This document shows positions 16,967-26,196 of a DNA stretch of 64,000 nt, piece by piece. The number at the start of each line of letters is the position of its first letter. Within the stretch, counting starts at the first letter, position 1. The position numbers and the translations under genes were made by a program. The notes under the pieces were generated by a model. It was not told the DNA's origin. It was given only the letters and a program-made list of their open reading frames with translations, and did not search any database. This DNA comes from an uncultured bacterium (lineage in GTDB: Bacteria; Margulisbacteria; Marinamargulisbacteria; SXXA01): the NCBI GenBank assembly GCA_903864835.1, contig CAIPHK010000022.1, positions 62,001 to 126,000 on the forward strand, given 5' to 3'.

Positions 16967-16972
16967 ACTATA
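16967..16972 (-). promoter_or_regulatory. -10 box of uup, predicted leaderless start
   Basis: On the minus strand TATAGT (16972-16967) is followed by TTGAGT and ATG. The spacer is six bases and no Shine-Dalgarno is visible. Confidence 0.5.
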
Positions 16973-17081
16973 ACATGGCAAGGCCTGGTCTTTAGACAGG
17001 CGGTAAAACTGAAATTTTAAAAATAATACTTCGATAATTAATTGGTTTAATTAAAATATACCCAACCATAGAGAGACCCAC

Positions 17082-18260
17082 ATGCATTTCAAACACATCA
17101 GCTCCCCGAACACCCATCCACTCCGACCATTCATACAAGCGACTGGCGCCCCATCGATTAAAAACCCAGTGTGTTTATCGGTGCTCCTCGCCAGCATCTT
17201 AACCACCATCATCGCCTTTTTAGCCCAAATTCCCGGGGCGTCGGCTGCTCAAGTGATCTGCATCGGCGAACAACACAATCCTTCAGCTGGCATCCCTGGA
17301 CATCGAATTAACATTTCGCCAGAACATTATTGGAAACTCCCTGACGTTTCGGGAGTTTCAGAAGGAGATTGGGCAAAAAGTTACGCTCAAGCCCTTAACG
17401 AAACACTCGCAATCACCGGAGCCGCGCCCATTAAATGGGTTGCTGCCGAACGTGCATTTACCGGATTTTTTAATACCGAGTCCGGGGATCAAGTCGCCAC
17501 GTCTTTACCATTACGAAGAACCGTATTCGACACAAAAAAACCGCCCCGCGCGGCAATGTTGAGATCACTGACCGACACACTTGCCACACTTGAAACCCCC
17601 AAAACCATGAGGACAATCGACGGGATGAGCGAAGTTTCAAATGTGGTTGCACCGTTAGTTTTTAAAATTGAAAAAAACCTGTCTTTCGACTATGCAAAAA
17701 AGACAGTCCTTTATTGGTTCGCGCACATTCAAGTAATGAACCTTAGAAACGACCAATATTGCGACAGTATTGCCACACTATCGTCTAAATTGTCCCCTTC
17801 CGAAGTAATGGCCACAGTGGGTGGAGTCGGCCATTTAGCGACAAGTCCCCTCAGTCGCCTCGCCGGCGAACACGCTTTAAATTGTTGTAGCCACACCGTC
17901 ACGCCGATACAAACCATTACGAGCGATTGGAGCGCTCGCTGGGATAGTGGTGTATTGGCATCCGTATATCGTTTTGTTCGGGAAGTCGGACTGTCGTCCG
18001 CCGCTTCCGAATGGAAGCTCACTTTTGACCATCACAAAACAGACCTTGTGGAAACTTTATTACGAGGGGTCTCTCCACAATTTAAGAAAGAAGCAAAGGC
18101 CGATATTTCCTCAATACTGCGTGATATCAAATCCAACGGACACCATTTTTTTTCTACGGTGAGTGCGGGTCTAACGGCCGAAGACCTAACATCGTCCCAA
18201 AAATTCAAAACTGCCTTCAAAAAAATTACTGACCCAAAATCGGCGCGTTCAGACCTGTAA
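17082..18260 (+). CDS. Exported TraB/ChaN-like protein, putative metalloprotease fold
   Basis: 392 residues. A hydrophobic stretch at about 31-55, ending near GASAAQ, looks like a signal or anchor. Just after it, VICIGEQHNP carries the GExH motif (G62, E63, H65) of the TIKI/TraB/ChaN group. A second conserved-looking motif, ATVGGVGHL, places H251 where TraB proteins have their VGxGHL motif. Between them lie ERAFTG and RNDQYCDSIATL, which resemble TraB helices. The C-terminal 110 residues are unrecognised. Some members of this group bind metal and cleave peptides. The assignment is by motif only. GAGAGACC precedes the start. Confidence 0.55.
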   Translation: MHFKHISSPNTHPLRPFIQATGAPSIKNPVCLSVLLASILTTIIAFLAQIPGASAAQVICIGEQHNPSAGIPGHRINISPEHYWKLPDVSGVSEGDWAKSYAQALNETLAITGAAPIKWVAAERAFTGFFNTESGDQVATSLPLRRTVFDTKKPPRAAMLRSLTDTLATLETPKTMRTIDGMSEVSNVVAPLVFKIEKNLSFDYAKKTVLYWFAHIQVMNLRNDQYCDSIATLSSKLSPSEVMATVGGVGHLATSPLSRLAGEHALNCCSHTVTPIQTITSDWSARWDSGVLASVYRFVREVGLSSAASEWKLTFDHHKTDLVETLLRGVSPQFKKEAKADISSILRDIKSNGHHFFSTVSAGLTAEDLTSSQKFKTAFKKITDPKSARSDL

Positions 18261-18274
18261 AAGGATACCAACGG

Positions 18275-18302
18275 TTGCAGCCCTGAAGCGGGAGGGTATA
18301 AT
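18275..18302 (+). promoter_or_regulatory. Promoter of the flavoprotein gene, predicted leaderless start
   Basis: A consensus -10, TATAAT (18297-18302), has TTGCAG at 18275-18280 as -35 with a 16-base spacing. Six bases (TTCCAG) separate the -10 from ATG 18309, so the transcript should start at the start codon. This is the cleanest example of the pattern in the window. Confidence 0.7.
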
Positions 18303-18308
18303 TTCCAG

Positions 18309-19520
18309 ATGAAACTCATCGTCATCGGTGGCGGTGCCGCCGGATATTTTGCTGCCATCCACCACAAAGCGGCATTCCCCGCCCATGACGTGCTGCTGAT
18401 TGAAAAATCAGAAAATGGATTGGCTAAGGTCAAAATTTCCGGGGGCGGACGATGCAACGTTACCCATGCGTGTTTTGACGCCCGCCAATTGGCCGATTAT
18501 TACCCCCGAGGTGGGAAAGCGCTCATCGGTCCATTCCAACGATTCAATCCCAGAGACACAATGACCTGGTTCCAAACCCGTGGCGTCCCCCTCAAGATCG
18601 AGCCCGACGGCCGCGTATTCCCCATCTCAAATTCGTCGCAATCAATCGTAGATGCACTTGAAACCGCCGCCCAAGAACTCGGAATCTCCATTTGGAACCG
18701 TTGCGCCGTCGACACAATCGAGCCCCGTCCATCCGGTGGATTTTTGATCACCTTGTCCGCCGGAGCCGTCCATCCCTGCGATGCGATCATTTTGACCACG
18801 GGAAGCAGCCGCCAAGGCTACGCGTTTGCCGAATCGTTAGGGCATTCGATTGTTCCTCCGGTCCCCTCGCTATTCACATTTAAAATCAACGATCCCGACC
18901 TCATTGCGATACCTGGAGTATCCGTCGCCTCCGCAACGGCCACCCTCACCGGTTCAAAAACCTGGAAACAGACCGGCCCCATTTTAGTGACCCACTGGGG
19001 ATTCAGTGGCCCGGCGATTATCAAATTGTCCGCATGGGCGGCCCGAGAGTTTTCGGAGTCGAATTATCAATTACCCCTAACGATTAACTGGCTCCCCGCT
19101 TATAAAGAGCAGGAAATTGAGGCCACGCTGATGGACCTCCAAGCCTCATCCAAAAAATGGATTTCCAGCAAATCGTTATTTCCCGAAATCTCGGGCCGCC
19201 TGTGGGAATATCTCGTTCGTAAATCCATCGAAAATGGCGACGTCCAATGGATTGAAACCGGTAAAAAACAAATTCGGAAATTGATCGAAACCCTCGTTCG
19301 AGACCGATACGAAGTTATAGGGAAAGGCGTCTTCAAAGAAGAATTTGTAACCTGCGGCGGTATCCCCCTCAACGAAGTCAACTTTAAAACGATGGAAAGC
19401 AGAGTGTGCCCCGGCCTCTATTTCGCCGGCGAAATTTTAGACATCGACGGCATCACTGGCGGATTCAACTTCCAGAACGCATGGACCACGGGGTTTATTG
19501 CGGGAGACGCTTTGATATAG
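18309..19520 (+). CDS. HI0933/YhiN-family FAD-dependent oxidoreductase
   Basis: 403 residues. The N-terminal FAD-binding Rossmann motif VIGGGAAGYFAAI is followed by LLIEKSENGLAKVKISGGGRCNVTH, the HI0933 signature. ILTTGSSRQGYAFAESLGHSI is in the middle, and FVTCGGIPLNEVNFKTMES with LYFAGEILDIDGITGGFN is near the C-terminus. The length and motifs are typical of this flavoprotein family (BaiN/YhiN). The substrate is not known for most members. It stands alone, with a promoter immediately before its ATG. Confidence 0.93.
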   Translation: MKLIVIGGGAAGYFAAIHHKAAFPAHDVLLIEKSENGLAKVKISGGGRCNVTHACFDARQLADYYPRGGKALIGPFQRFNPRDTMTWFQTRGVPLKIEPDGRVFPISNSSQSIVDALETAAQELGISIWNRCAVDTIEPRPSGGFLITLSAGAVHPCDAIILTTGSSRQGYAFAESLGHSIVPPVPSLFTFKINDPDLIAIPGVSVASATATLTGSKTWKQTGPILVTHWGFSGPAIIKLSAWAAREFSESNYQLPLTINWLPAYKEQEIEATLMDLQASSKKWISSKSLFPEISGRLWEYLVRKSIENGDVQWIETGKKQIRKLIETLVRDRYEVIGKGVFKEEFVTCGGIPLNEVNFKTMESRVCPGLYFAGEILDIDGITGGFNFQNAWTTGFIAGDALI

Positions 19521-19550
19521 GGGGCCGCGGCGTACTACGCCTTTGGCTAC

Positions 19551-20879
19551 TCATTTCGGGTTCAACACCAAGATCTTCTCTTCCGTCATATGGGCAATCG
19601 CAGATCGAACCCCTTCGCGGCCAAATCCACTGTCCTTGATTCCCCCATACGGCGTATGATCCAATCGAAATCCAGGGACATTCCCCACGATAACTCCACC
19701 CACATCCAATCTCTCAAACGCAGTCATAATCTCGGTATAGTCCAAGGTAAATAGCCCAACCTGCAGCCCAAATTTTGACTCATTTACCATCCGTAAAGCC
19801 TCATCAAAATCAGCATAAGGAATGATTACGGCAACGGGTCCAAATACCTCGTCCGCCATCACTGGCTGATCAAACGAAACATCCGCCAAAAGCGTGGGAG
19901 AGAAAAACGCCCCCTCCCGACGCCCTCCGGTTAGCACCGTTGCACCCGCGGCCACCGCCTGTCCCACCCAGATCTCCACGCGACGGGCACTGGACTCCGA
20001 TACCAACGGCCCCACATCCGTCGCCGGCGTCAACGGATCCCCGACACAAAGTCGCTCGGTATGTGCGATCAACCGTGGCAAAAAATCCGACATCAACGAA
20101 GCGTTGACCAAAATCCGTTGGACGCTAATACAACTCTGCCCCGCTTGAGAAAACGCCCCGATCGCAATTTTTAACGCAACCGCATCCAAATCCACCACGT
20201 TTTCCACCACGACGGCCGCATTGCCACCCAATTCCAAAATCACCGACTTTTTCCCCGCCCTAGACTTCATCGCCCATCCGACCTCGGGAGAACCCGTAAA
20301 GCTCAATAACTTAATCCGAGGATCAGTCACCAGAACATCTGCCGTTGCTCTGTCCCCAATCAAGATCGACCAGGACCCCGCTGGCATTCCCACAGAGGCC
20401 AAGCACTCCGTCAGCAATTGCGCGGTTCTCGACGCGACAGACGCCATCTTCAAAACAAATGGATTCCCCACCGCCACCGCCGGCCCAATTTTGTGAGCGG
20501 AGAGGTTCAAAGGGAAATTAAACGGTGAAATAAATCCACAAAGACCGATCGGAAATCGCTGAGTAATTCCCCAACTCCCTACCCCACGCAGGGTTCGATC
20601 CATTGGAATTTTTTCGCCACCGATCCGAAGGGCTTCTTCCGCCGATAGTGTAATTGTATCAATGGCGCGCGCCACTTCTGCGTGGCTTTCTCGAATCGTC
20701 TTCCCGACATCTCGAGTAATCGCAAGCGCAAATTCATTCCGATGCTGGGCGATCCACTCCGCAATTTCCGTCAGCCATCGTGACCGTTCAAACGCGGAGA
20801 TCTTCCTTAAGGCCAATTCCGCGGAAACCCCACAGGCAATTGCAGACTCAAAATCAGCAGAGGTCCCGATTTTAGCCAA
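19551..20879 (-). CDS. Aldehyde dehydrogenase family protein
   Basis: 442 residues, slightly short at the N-terminus for this NAD(P)-dependent family. FISPFNFPLNLSAHKIGPA is the cofactor-binding loop, LLSFTGSPEVGWAMK follows, and VILELGGNAAVVV carries the general-base glutamate. GQSCISVQR carries the catalytic cysteine, and EVFGPVAVI and YGGIKDSGFGREG complete the signature. The overall style resembles the non-phosphorylating glyceraldehyde-3-phosphate and lactaldehyde dehydrogenases, but the substrate cannot be read off. Its start overlaps the end of menA by eight bases, so the two share a transcript. Confidence 0.92.
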   Translation of the reverse strand: MAKIGTSADFESAIACGVSAELALRKISAFERSRWLTEIAEWIAQHRNEFALAITRDVGKTIRESHAEVARAIDTITLSAEEALRIGGEKIPMDRTLRGVGSWGITQRFPIGLCGFISPFNFPLNLSAHKIGPAVAVGNPFVLKMASVASRTAQLLTECLASVGMPAGSWSILIGDRATADVLVTDPRIKLLSFTGSPEVGWAMKSRAGKKSVILELGGNAAVVVENVVDLDAVALKIAIGAFSQAGQSCISVQRILVNASLMSDFLPRLIAHTERLCVGDPLTPATDVGPLVSESSARRVEIWVGQAVAAGATVLTGGRREGAFFSPTLLADVSFDQPVMADEVFGPVAVIIPYADFDEALRMVNESKFGLQVGLFTLDYTEIMTAFERLDVGGVIVGNVPGFRLDHTPYGGIKDSGFGREGVRSAIAHMTEEKILVLNPK

Positions 20880-21741
20880 GCACCCAACCTAAACTTAATC
20901 CCAATGACAACGCCAACAACAGCCGCCCAGTTTGCCCCAACAACGGATCCAACGCCCGCCCGTCCAGTTTCCAGACCTGACGCATCAATCGTATCGCCAC
21001 AGCACCCACCATCCCCGCAGCTACCGCACTCCAACCACGGCCATTTGCAACCGCCCATCCTCCGGCAAGAAAACAGCCCCCCGCCATGCAGAACGTATAT
21101 TCCCACCGGGCAAATGTCGCCCCAAAGCGCACTGCCAAGGTCGTTTTGCCAGTAGTTCGATCTTCGTCGATATCCCGCAAGTTATTCACCACAATAATCG
21201 CTGTCGCCATCACCCCCAACGCACTCCCGAGAACCAGCGCGGTCAGATTCCACTGCAACACATTCACATAATACGTCCCAGCGGTGGCCACCGGCCCAAA
21301 AAACACAAAAACCAACCCATCGCCCAACCCCATATATCCCAAGGGTCGAGGGCCGCCGGTGTATAAAATTCCCATCGCAATCGATACCAACCCAATCCCC
21401 ACGATCGGCCATCCACAGCGCACCATCAACACACTTCCGGCTAGTGCCGCGATTCCAAAACACGCCACCATTGCCCACCACACGTGATGCGGTGGAATCA
21501 ATCCGGCTTGCGTCACCCGCACCGGCCCTACCCTGAGTTCAGTATCGGCCCCATTTTTCCAGTCAAAATAGTCATTGGCTAAATTGGTCCCAATTTGGAT
21601 CGCCAGAGCACTCACCACCGCACAGAGCATGATCCCCCAATGCAATCCACGATCCAAATAGGCCAAAACCCCACCCAAAATCAATGGCGCCCCTGCGGCC
21701 GGCAAGGTCCGAAGACGCATCGCGTGAATCCAATGTTTCAT
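20872..21741 (-). CDS. menA: 1,4-dihydroxy-2-naphthoate polyprenyltransferase
   Basis: 289 residues with about eight membrane helices. The two aspartate-rich prenyl-diphosphate motifs of UbiA-family enzymes are clear: NLANDYFDWKNGAD near residue 55 and NNLRDIDEDRTTGK near residue 187. The sequence VGPVRVTQAGLI between them is typical of MenA. The enzyme joins a polyprenyl tail to 1,4-dihydroxy-2-naphthoate to make demethylmenaquinone, implying menaquinone-based respiration. No other men gene is in the window. It is transcribed with the downstream aldehyde dehydrogenase. Confidence 0.94.
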   Translation of the reverse strand: MKHWIHAMRLRTLPAAGAPLILGGVLAYLDRGLHWGIMLCAVVSALAIQIGTNLANDYFDWKNGADTELRVGPVRVTQAGLIPPHHVWWAMVACFGIAALAGSVLMVRCGWPIVGIGLVSIAMGILYTGGPRPLGYMGLGDGLVFVFFGPVATAGTYYVNVLQWNLTALVLGSALGVMATAIIVVNNLRDIDEDRTTGKTTLAVRFGATFARWEYTFCMAGGCFLAGGWAVANGRGWSAVAAGMVGAVAIRLMRQVWKLDGRALDPLLGQTGRLLLALSLGLSLGWVLG

Positions 21742-21849
21742 CTTTACTTCTAATCCTTAATGCAGGACGGTATGATACCCGCGAAATTCTCCTCGCATCA
21801 TAACGAACCCACGATTCAAACGACAACCACCCAAAAGGAGCCCCATTCT

Positions 21850-22545
21850 GTGATTACCCTACGCAAAAGTAACGACCGTGGCCACGCCGACCATGGATGG
21901 CTGCAGTCCTTTCACACATTTTCATTCGCATCCTATTATGACCCCAGTCACATTCATTTTCGGCAACTTCGGGTATTCAACGAAGATATCATTGCCGGCG
22001 GCGGCGGATTCCCAACCCATGGGCACGATAATATGGAAATTATTACGGTCGTTATTTCAGGAATTCTTGAGCATAAAGACAGCATGGGTAACACCGCACA
22101 AATCCGTCCCGGCGAGGTCCAAGTCATGAGCGCCGGCTCCGGAATCACACACAGCGAGTCCAACCCCTCAACAACCGAACCGATCCATTTGTTTCAGATC
22201 TGGATATTTCCTAAAACCCAAGACACACCACCGTCCTACAGACAAAAAGATTTTTCGTCCGCTTCCAAAACAAATGAATGGACACGCTATGTGTCACCCG
22301 ACGGAATCGATGGCTCACTGAGCATTGATCAAGATGCCTTCCTCTACGGAATTTCCCTCACCGAAGGGACCGCTACTCAGCACCCCCTCACGGAAAAGCG
22401 GCATGGGTTTATCCACGTCATCTCCGGGATGATCGTGGCCAATGGCCAAATGATGTCCGCCGGTGATGCGGCATTTGTGACTGGCGAGCCGTTAAATATC
22501 ACCGCTCTTGAGCACAGCCACTTACTTCTATTTGATCTCGGGTAA
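21850..22545 (+). CDS. Pirin-family cupin protein (YhaK/YhhW-like)
   Basis: 231 residues starting at GTG 21850, chosen because AAGGAG (21835-21840) lies nine bases upstream and the family begins xITLRKSxDRGHADHGWL. Metal-ligand motifs of the N-terminal cupin are THGHDNMEIITVV and the histidine in GSGITHSESNP; a second, weaker cupin follows. Pirins of this type bind iron or another metal, and some have quercetin 2,3-dioxygenase activity. It is divergent from menA. Confidence 0.94.
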   Translation: MITLRKSNDRGHADHGWLQSFHTFSFASYYDPSHIHFRQLRVFNEDIIAGGGGFPTHGHDNMEIITVVISGILEHKDSMGNTAQIRPGEVQVMSAGSGITHSESNPSTTEPIHLFQIWIFPKTQDTPPSYRQKDFSSASKTNEWTRYVSPDGIDGSLSIDQDAFLYGISLTEGTATQHPLTEKRHGFIHVISGMIVANGQMMSAGDAAFVTGEPLNITALEHSHLLLFDLG

Positions 22546-22591
22546 ACGCCAAGGAGCCGGTTTTGTTCTCCCAAATTAAAGCGACATGTGA

Positions 22592-22597
22592 TACTCT
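22592..22597 (+). promoter_or_regulatory. -10-like box of prc, predicted leaderless start
   Basis: TACTCT (22592-22597) lies seven bases before ATG 22605, within TGTGATACTCT. An overlapping reading, GATACT (22590-22595), gives a nine-base spacer. No ribosome site is present. Confidence 0.4.
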
Positions 22598-22604
22598 CAT
22601 CGCC

Positions 22605-24734
22605 ATGACATTTAGGCGAAAACCGCTCCCGTTTTTGGGACTAATGGCACTGATTGGCGTTGCGATATTTTTATATGTCGGAAGTGAGTCCGGTCCATCA
22701 GACACCCTTCGGTCCGTCGTCCAAATTATTCAAAAATATCACTTTGCCCCCCAAGAAATCGACGATGCGTACTCTAAACGGATTTTTTCGGCCTACCTTA
22801 AGCGTCTCGATCCGGGAAAACGATTTTTTATCCAAGACGACATCGAGCAACTGAAACGTTACGAAACGCAGTTGGACGACGATATTAAAACAGGGAATTT
22901 AGAATTTGTTTCGCTCGCAAACAAACTTCTCAAGCAACGGTTGGCAGAGTCCAAAGCCATCTACAAACAAGCCATCCAAAGTCCCCAAGAATTATCCATA
23001 CAAGAATTATCCATAGATGAGACCTTCGAAACCGATTGGGATCGCCGAAACTACGCTGCGGATAAAACGGCATGGACCGACGATTGGCGTAAATTCATCA
23101 AATACCAGGTCCTCACCACGTATATCGCAGATGCGGAAAGTGCCACAACTAACGAGGCAAAAGAAGCACTAACCCGAACCAACCCGGCCTATGAACTTGC
23201 CGCTCGACATAAAGTCGAAAAAAATATGGACACTTATTTTGACCGACTCATGAAAGAAACGGATAACGACCGTATAGATGCCTTTATCGATTGCGTTGCC
23301 AACGCCAACGATCCCCATACGTCATACCTCGCTCCCCAACAAAAAGACGATTTCGACATTAATATCAAAGGATCCCTCGAAGGAATCGGCGCTGTGCTGC
23401 AGGAGGAAGATGGCTATATCAAAGTCGCTCGGATCGTCCCGGGAGGCCCTGCATCTCGGCAAAAAGAGTTAAAAGCCCAAGATGCCATTCTTAAAGTCGC
23501 CCAAGGTGACGGGGAAGCCGTTGACATCGTCGGCACTCGAGTCCAAGACGCGGTTCGCCTCATTCGGGGGAGCAAAGGAACCAAGGTTATCCTGACCGTG
23601 AAAAAACCGGAAGGAAAAATCGTACTCATTCCAATTATCAGAGACATCGTGGTCCTCGAAGAGTCTTACGCCAAATCGGCACTGATAAATGGGCCTGGAA
23701 ATCAGAGAATTGGATATATTGTTCTCCCTAGTTTTTACCGAGATTTCTCAAATTCAAAAGCCCACAACGCCAGCGATGACCTCCGAAATGAATTAATTCG
23801 ACTCAAAAAAGCCGGCGCAACTTCCGTCATATTAGATCTTCGCAACAATGGCGGCGGGGCGTTGGATGATGCGGTTAAGGTTGCCGGTCTATTTATTAAT
23901 TACGGCCCTATCGTGCAGGTCCGGGACCGGAATAACAACGGATATTCCTACGAAGACCAAGACCCGACAGTCACATTTGACGGAGATCTCGTTGTTTTGG
24001 TGAATGGATTTAGTGCCTCTGCAGCTGAAATCGTATCCGCTGCACTCCAAGATTACGGTCGCGCCGTTATTATCGGCAGTACGCATACCTATGGGAAAGG
24101 GACCGTCCAACAGGTCGTTAACCTCGACAGCATTTGGCCCAATCCCACCCGAGGAGTACCGGTCGGCGCAGGTTCCGTGAAAGTCACTAATCAAAAATAT
24201 TTTAGAGTGACCGGAGGGTCCACCCAGTTCAAGGGAGTTGAGCCCGACATCGTTCTTCCTGACGTCAATGACTATTTGGATATCGGAGAGCAAACCCAAG
24301 CCTACCCCCTGTCATGGACCACCACAACAGCGGCCAAAATTCAAAAATGGAGCGACCAGTTACTCCCTGAGGCGGTTCAGAAAAAATCAATTCAACGGAC
24401 AAAAGTCGACCCCAACTTTATCGCCATATCCGATCTGGTAACAAAGCTTAAAGCACGTCGAAAAAGTTCATCCTACCCACTCAACCTCGTCAAAGCCGTT
24501 GCATCGCAACACGAATCCAAGCAAGAATCCGCCGCCTTAGAACAAATCAAGGTACCCCATAGTGCCCTTGAGGCCGTCATTCCGGATACCGCATGGTTTG
24601 ACCAATTGGAACCCGAACGTGCAACCGAATATAAAGAATGGCTCAAACAAATCCCTAAAGACATCTATATTAACGAAGCCAGCGCCGTATTATCTGATTT
24701 GGCCGTCGCCCGGCTCCCCACGGCCAACCAATGA
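22605..24734 (+). CDS. prc: C-terminal (tail-specific) processing protease
   Basis: 709 residues from ATG 22605; the longer frame from 22563 starts ahead of the predicted promoter. An N-terminal membrane or signal segment (residues 8-26) is followed by the Prc N-terminal helical region. The PDZ domain (SLEGIGAVLQEEDGYIKV, IVPGGPASR) and the S41A protease domain come next. Catalytic serine is in NGFSASAAEIVSAALQDYG (about S472) and the lysine in YGKGTVQQVV (about K498). The DUF3340-type C-terminus closes the protein. Prc trims periplasmic proteins and peptidoglycan hydrolases. A 15-bp tandem repeat at 22986-23015 duplicates QELSI. The gene overlaps the next one by four bases (ATGA). Confidence 0.95.
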   Translation: MTFRRKPLPFLGLMALIGVAIFLYVGSESGPSDTLRSVVQIIQKYHFAPQEIDDAYSKRIFSAYLKRLDPGKRFFIQDDIEQLKRYETQLDDDIKTGNLEFVSLANKLLKQRLAESKAIYKQAIQSPQELSIQELSIDETFETDWDRRNYAADKTAWTDDWRKFIKYQVLTTYIADAESATTNEAKEALTRTNPAYELAARHKVEKNMDTYFDRLMKETDNDRIDAFIDCVANANDPHTSYLAPQQKDDFDINIKGSLEGIGAVLQEEDGYIKVARIVPGGPASRQKELKAQDAILKVAQGDGEAVDIVGTRVQDAVRLIRGSKGTKVILTVKKPEGKIVLIPIIRDIVVLEESYAKSALINGPGNQRIGYIVLPSFYRDFSNSKAHNASDDLRNELIRLKKAGATSVILDLRNNGGGALDDAVKVAGLFINYGPIVQVRDRNNNGYSYEDQDPTVTFDGDLVVLVNGFSASAAEIVSAALQDYGRAVIIGSTHTYGKGTVQQVVNLDSIWPNPTRGVPVGAGSVKVTNQKYFRVTGGSTQFKGVEPDIVLPDVNDYLDIGEQTQAYPLSWTTTTAAKIQKWSDQLLPEAVQKKSIQRTKVDPNFIAISDLVTKLKARRKSSSYPLNLVKAVASQHESKQESAALEQIKVPHSALEAVIPDTAWFDQLEPERATEYKEWLKQIPKDIYINEASAVLSDLAVARLPTANQ

Positions 24735-25291
24735 TTCAATCCGACACCATCCACGGGATTTACGGAACAGAGGCCGCAGCCCCCCCCAAATCCCAACCAA
24801 TGCACCTCTCGATGTTGCCCTGCGACTTAAAGCGCCATTGGGGCAGGTGCGGGATCACGGCCAATTTTCTAGCCACTTCCACGGAAATTCCTAGCCCTGC
24901 CGCCGCCAGTATTATTTCGACCGTTATCAACGAAATCCTCGAAAATTCAGTAAAATATTCGGCCATTGATACAAAGCCAATCGATGTTGAACTCTCGATC
25001 CGAAACAATACGGTCGAATGCGAAGTCAAAAACTGGGCACGACTAGAGGACGCAACGATCATTGATTCTTATTTCAAAATCATCCACGACAAAGATATTG
25101 AAGATCTCTATTTCCTACAGCTCGAAAAAACCGCCACCGATTCTAATAACGCCTCCCAAATCGGACTATTGGGTGTGATGCATGATTATCCCGTAACGTT
25201 GGGATGCAGAATCCAGACTACAGCTGATCCGATTACCCCGTTCCAAATCTCTGTCAAAGCCAAGATCTATCTCAACGAGGTGACCCCATAA
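24731..25291 (+). CDS. HATPase-domain regulator, slr1658-like (first copy)
   Basis: 186 residues, starting in the ATGA overlap with prc. The only clear catalytic feature is an anti-sigma/histidine-kinase-type N box, STVINEILENSVKYS (residues 63-77). It is preceded by WGRCGITANFLA, a segment shared with the second copy downstream (WRRCGLVSDFLA). The G-box region is weak: QIGLLGVMHDY. Such proteins can be serine kinases that phosphorylate STAS partners, as RsbW and SpoIIAB do. A STAS gene lies two bases downstream, which supports a partner-switching role. Confidence 0.7.
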   Translation: MIQSDTIHGIYGTEAAAPPKSQPMHLSMLPCDLKRHWGRCGITANFLATSTEIPSPAAASIISTVINEILENSVKYSAIDTKPIDVELSIRNNTVECEVKNWARLEDATIIDSYFKIIHDKDIEDLYFLQLEKTATDSNNASQIGLLGVMHDYPVTLGCRIQTTADPITPFQISVKAKIYLNEVTP

Positions 25292-25293
25292 TT

Positions 25294-25623
25294 ATGGATA
25301 ACGACGACTACAAAATTCATTTTGACAGCCCCAACAAGGTCATAATTTCCGGTGTATTACGCCTTCAATCTCCGAACATCTATGATGACCTGTTCGCTCC
25401 GATTCGGGATACGATCTCCCAAGGCCAAAGCATGACGATGGATATTCAAAATGTTTCGTTTCTCAACAGTTCGGGTATTACTGCTCTGGCCCGATTAATT
25501 ATCGTCGCGAGAACCCACGATGCCCCTTTTTTCATCATTGGTAAGGAAGAAATTCCATGGCAAAAAAAGAGTATCGTGTCGCTCAAACGGCTGTGGCCAA
25601 AACTTGAGATTACATTAACGTGA
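25294..25623 (+). CDS. STAS-domain protein, slr1659-like anti-sigma-antagonist type
   Basis: 109 residues, a single STAS domain. NKVIISGVLRLQS is the first strand-turn, MTMDIQNVSFLNSSGITALARL carries the conserved SSG (S59, S60) where SpoIIAA and RsbV are phosphorylated, and the last helix is short. It sits between two HATPase proteins with gaps of two and three bases, so all three are almost certainly made together as a kinase-antagonist switch. Confidence 0.78.
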   Translation: MDNDDYKIHFDSPNKVIISGVLRLQSPNIYDDLFAPIRDTISQGQSMTMDIQNVSFLNSSGITALARLIIVARTHDAPFFIIGKEEIPWQKKSIVSLKRLWPKLEITLT

Positions 25624-25626
25624 AAA

Positions 25627-26196
25627 ATGCCAATACAAACCAGATACGGAATATCATTAGATACTGACATACAAAAAACCTGGGGGGCAGACTTCAGTAT
25701 CGATTTCGTTGTCCCACTGGAACTCGTATCTCAATGGCGACGATGCGGCCTCGTATCCGACTTTCTAGCGAACTATCATTCGTTTTGTTTCAACGACCCC
25801 AAAAAGGCTCTGTCGATACTCTCAACGATCATCAACGAGTTACTTGAGAACGCAGTGAAATTTTCTATCGACAAAAACAAGCTGGTGACGCTGTCTCTGA
25901 GACATTCCAATCACACCATTTATATCGAAACTATCAACATCGCACACCAGGAAAATGCCTCTAAATTAAACGAATTTGCATTCAAATTAGATCAAAATGA
26001 TGCAGATACCTTATTTTTCGAACAATTGGAAACTGCAGCCACCACATCGGGACTTTCTGGACTGGGGCTACATTCAATTATCAAAGACTATGACGCCCAA
26101 CTGGGCCTCTTAATTTATCCGAAAATTGACGAGCCCCAATGTTATGAAGTTACGATTACCATCGCGATCGATCTCAGCACCATAAATGCGCTTTAG
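25627..26196 (+). CDS. HATPase-domain regulator, slr1658-like (second copy)
   Basis: 189 residues, a diverged paralogue of the 24731-25291 protein. It shares the WRRCGLVSDFLAN segment, the N box STIINELLENAVKFS (residues 66-80) and a C-terminal glycine stretch SGLSGLGLHSIIKDY that is better preserved than in the first copy. Two copies flanking one STAS protein suggest that the two compete for or act oppositely on the STAS partner. Its stop codon abuts the stop of the convergent histidine kinase. Confidence 0.7.
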   Translation: MPIQTRYGISLDTDIQKTWGADFSIDFVVPLELVSQWRRCGLVSDFLANYHSFCFNDPKKALSILSTIINELLENAVKFSIDKNKLVTLSLRHSNHTIYIETINIAHQENASKLNEFAFKLDQNDADTLFFEQLETAATTSGLSGLGLHSIIKDYDAQLGLLIYPKIDEPQCYEVTITIAIDLSTINAL

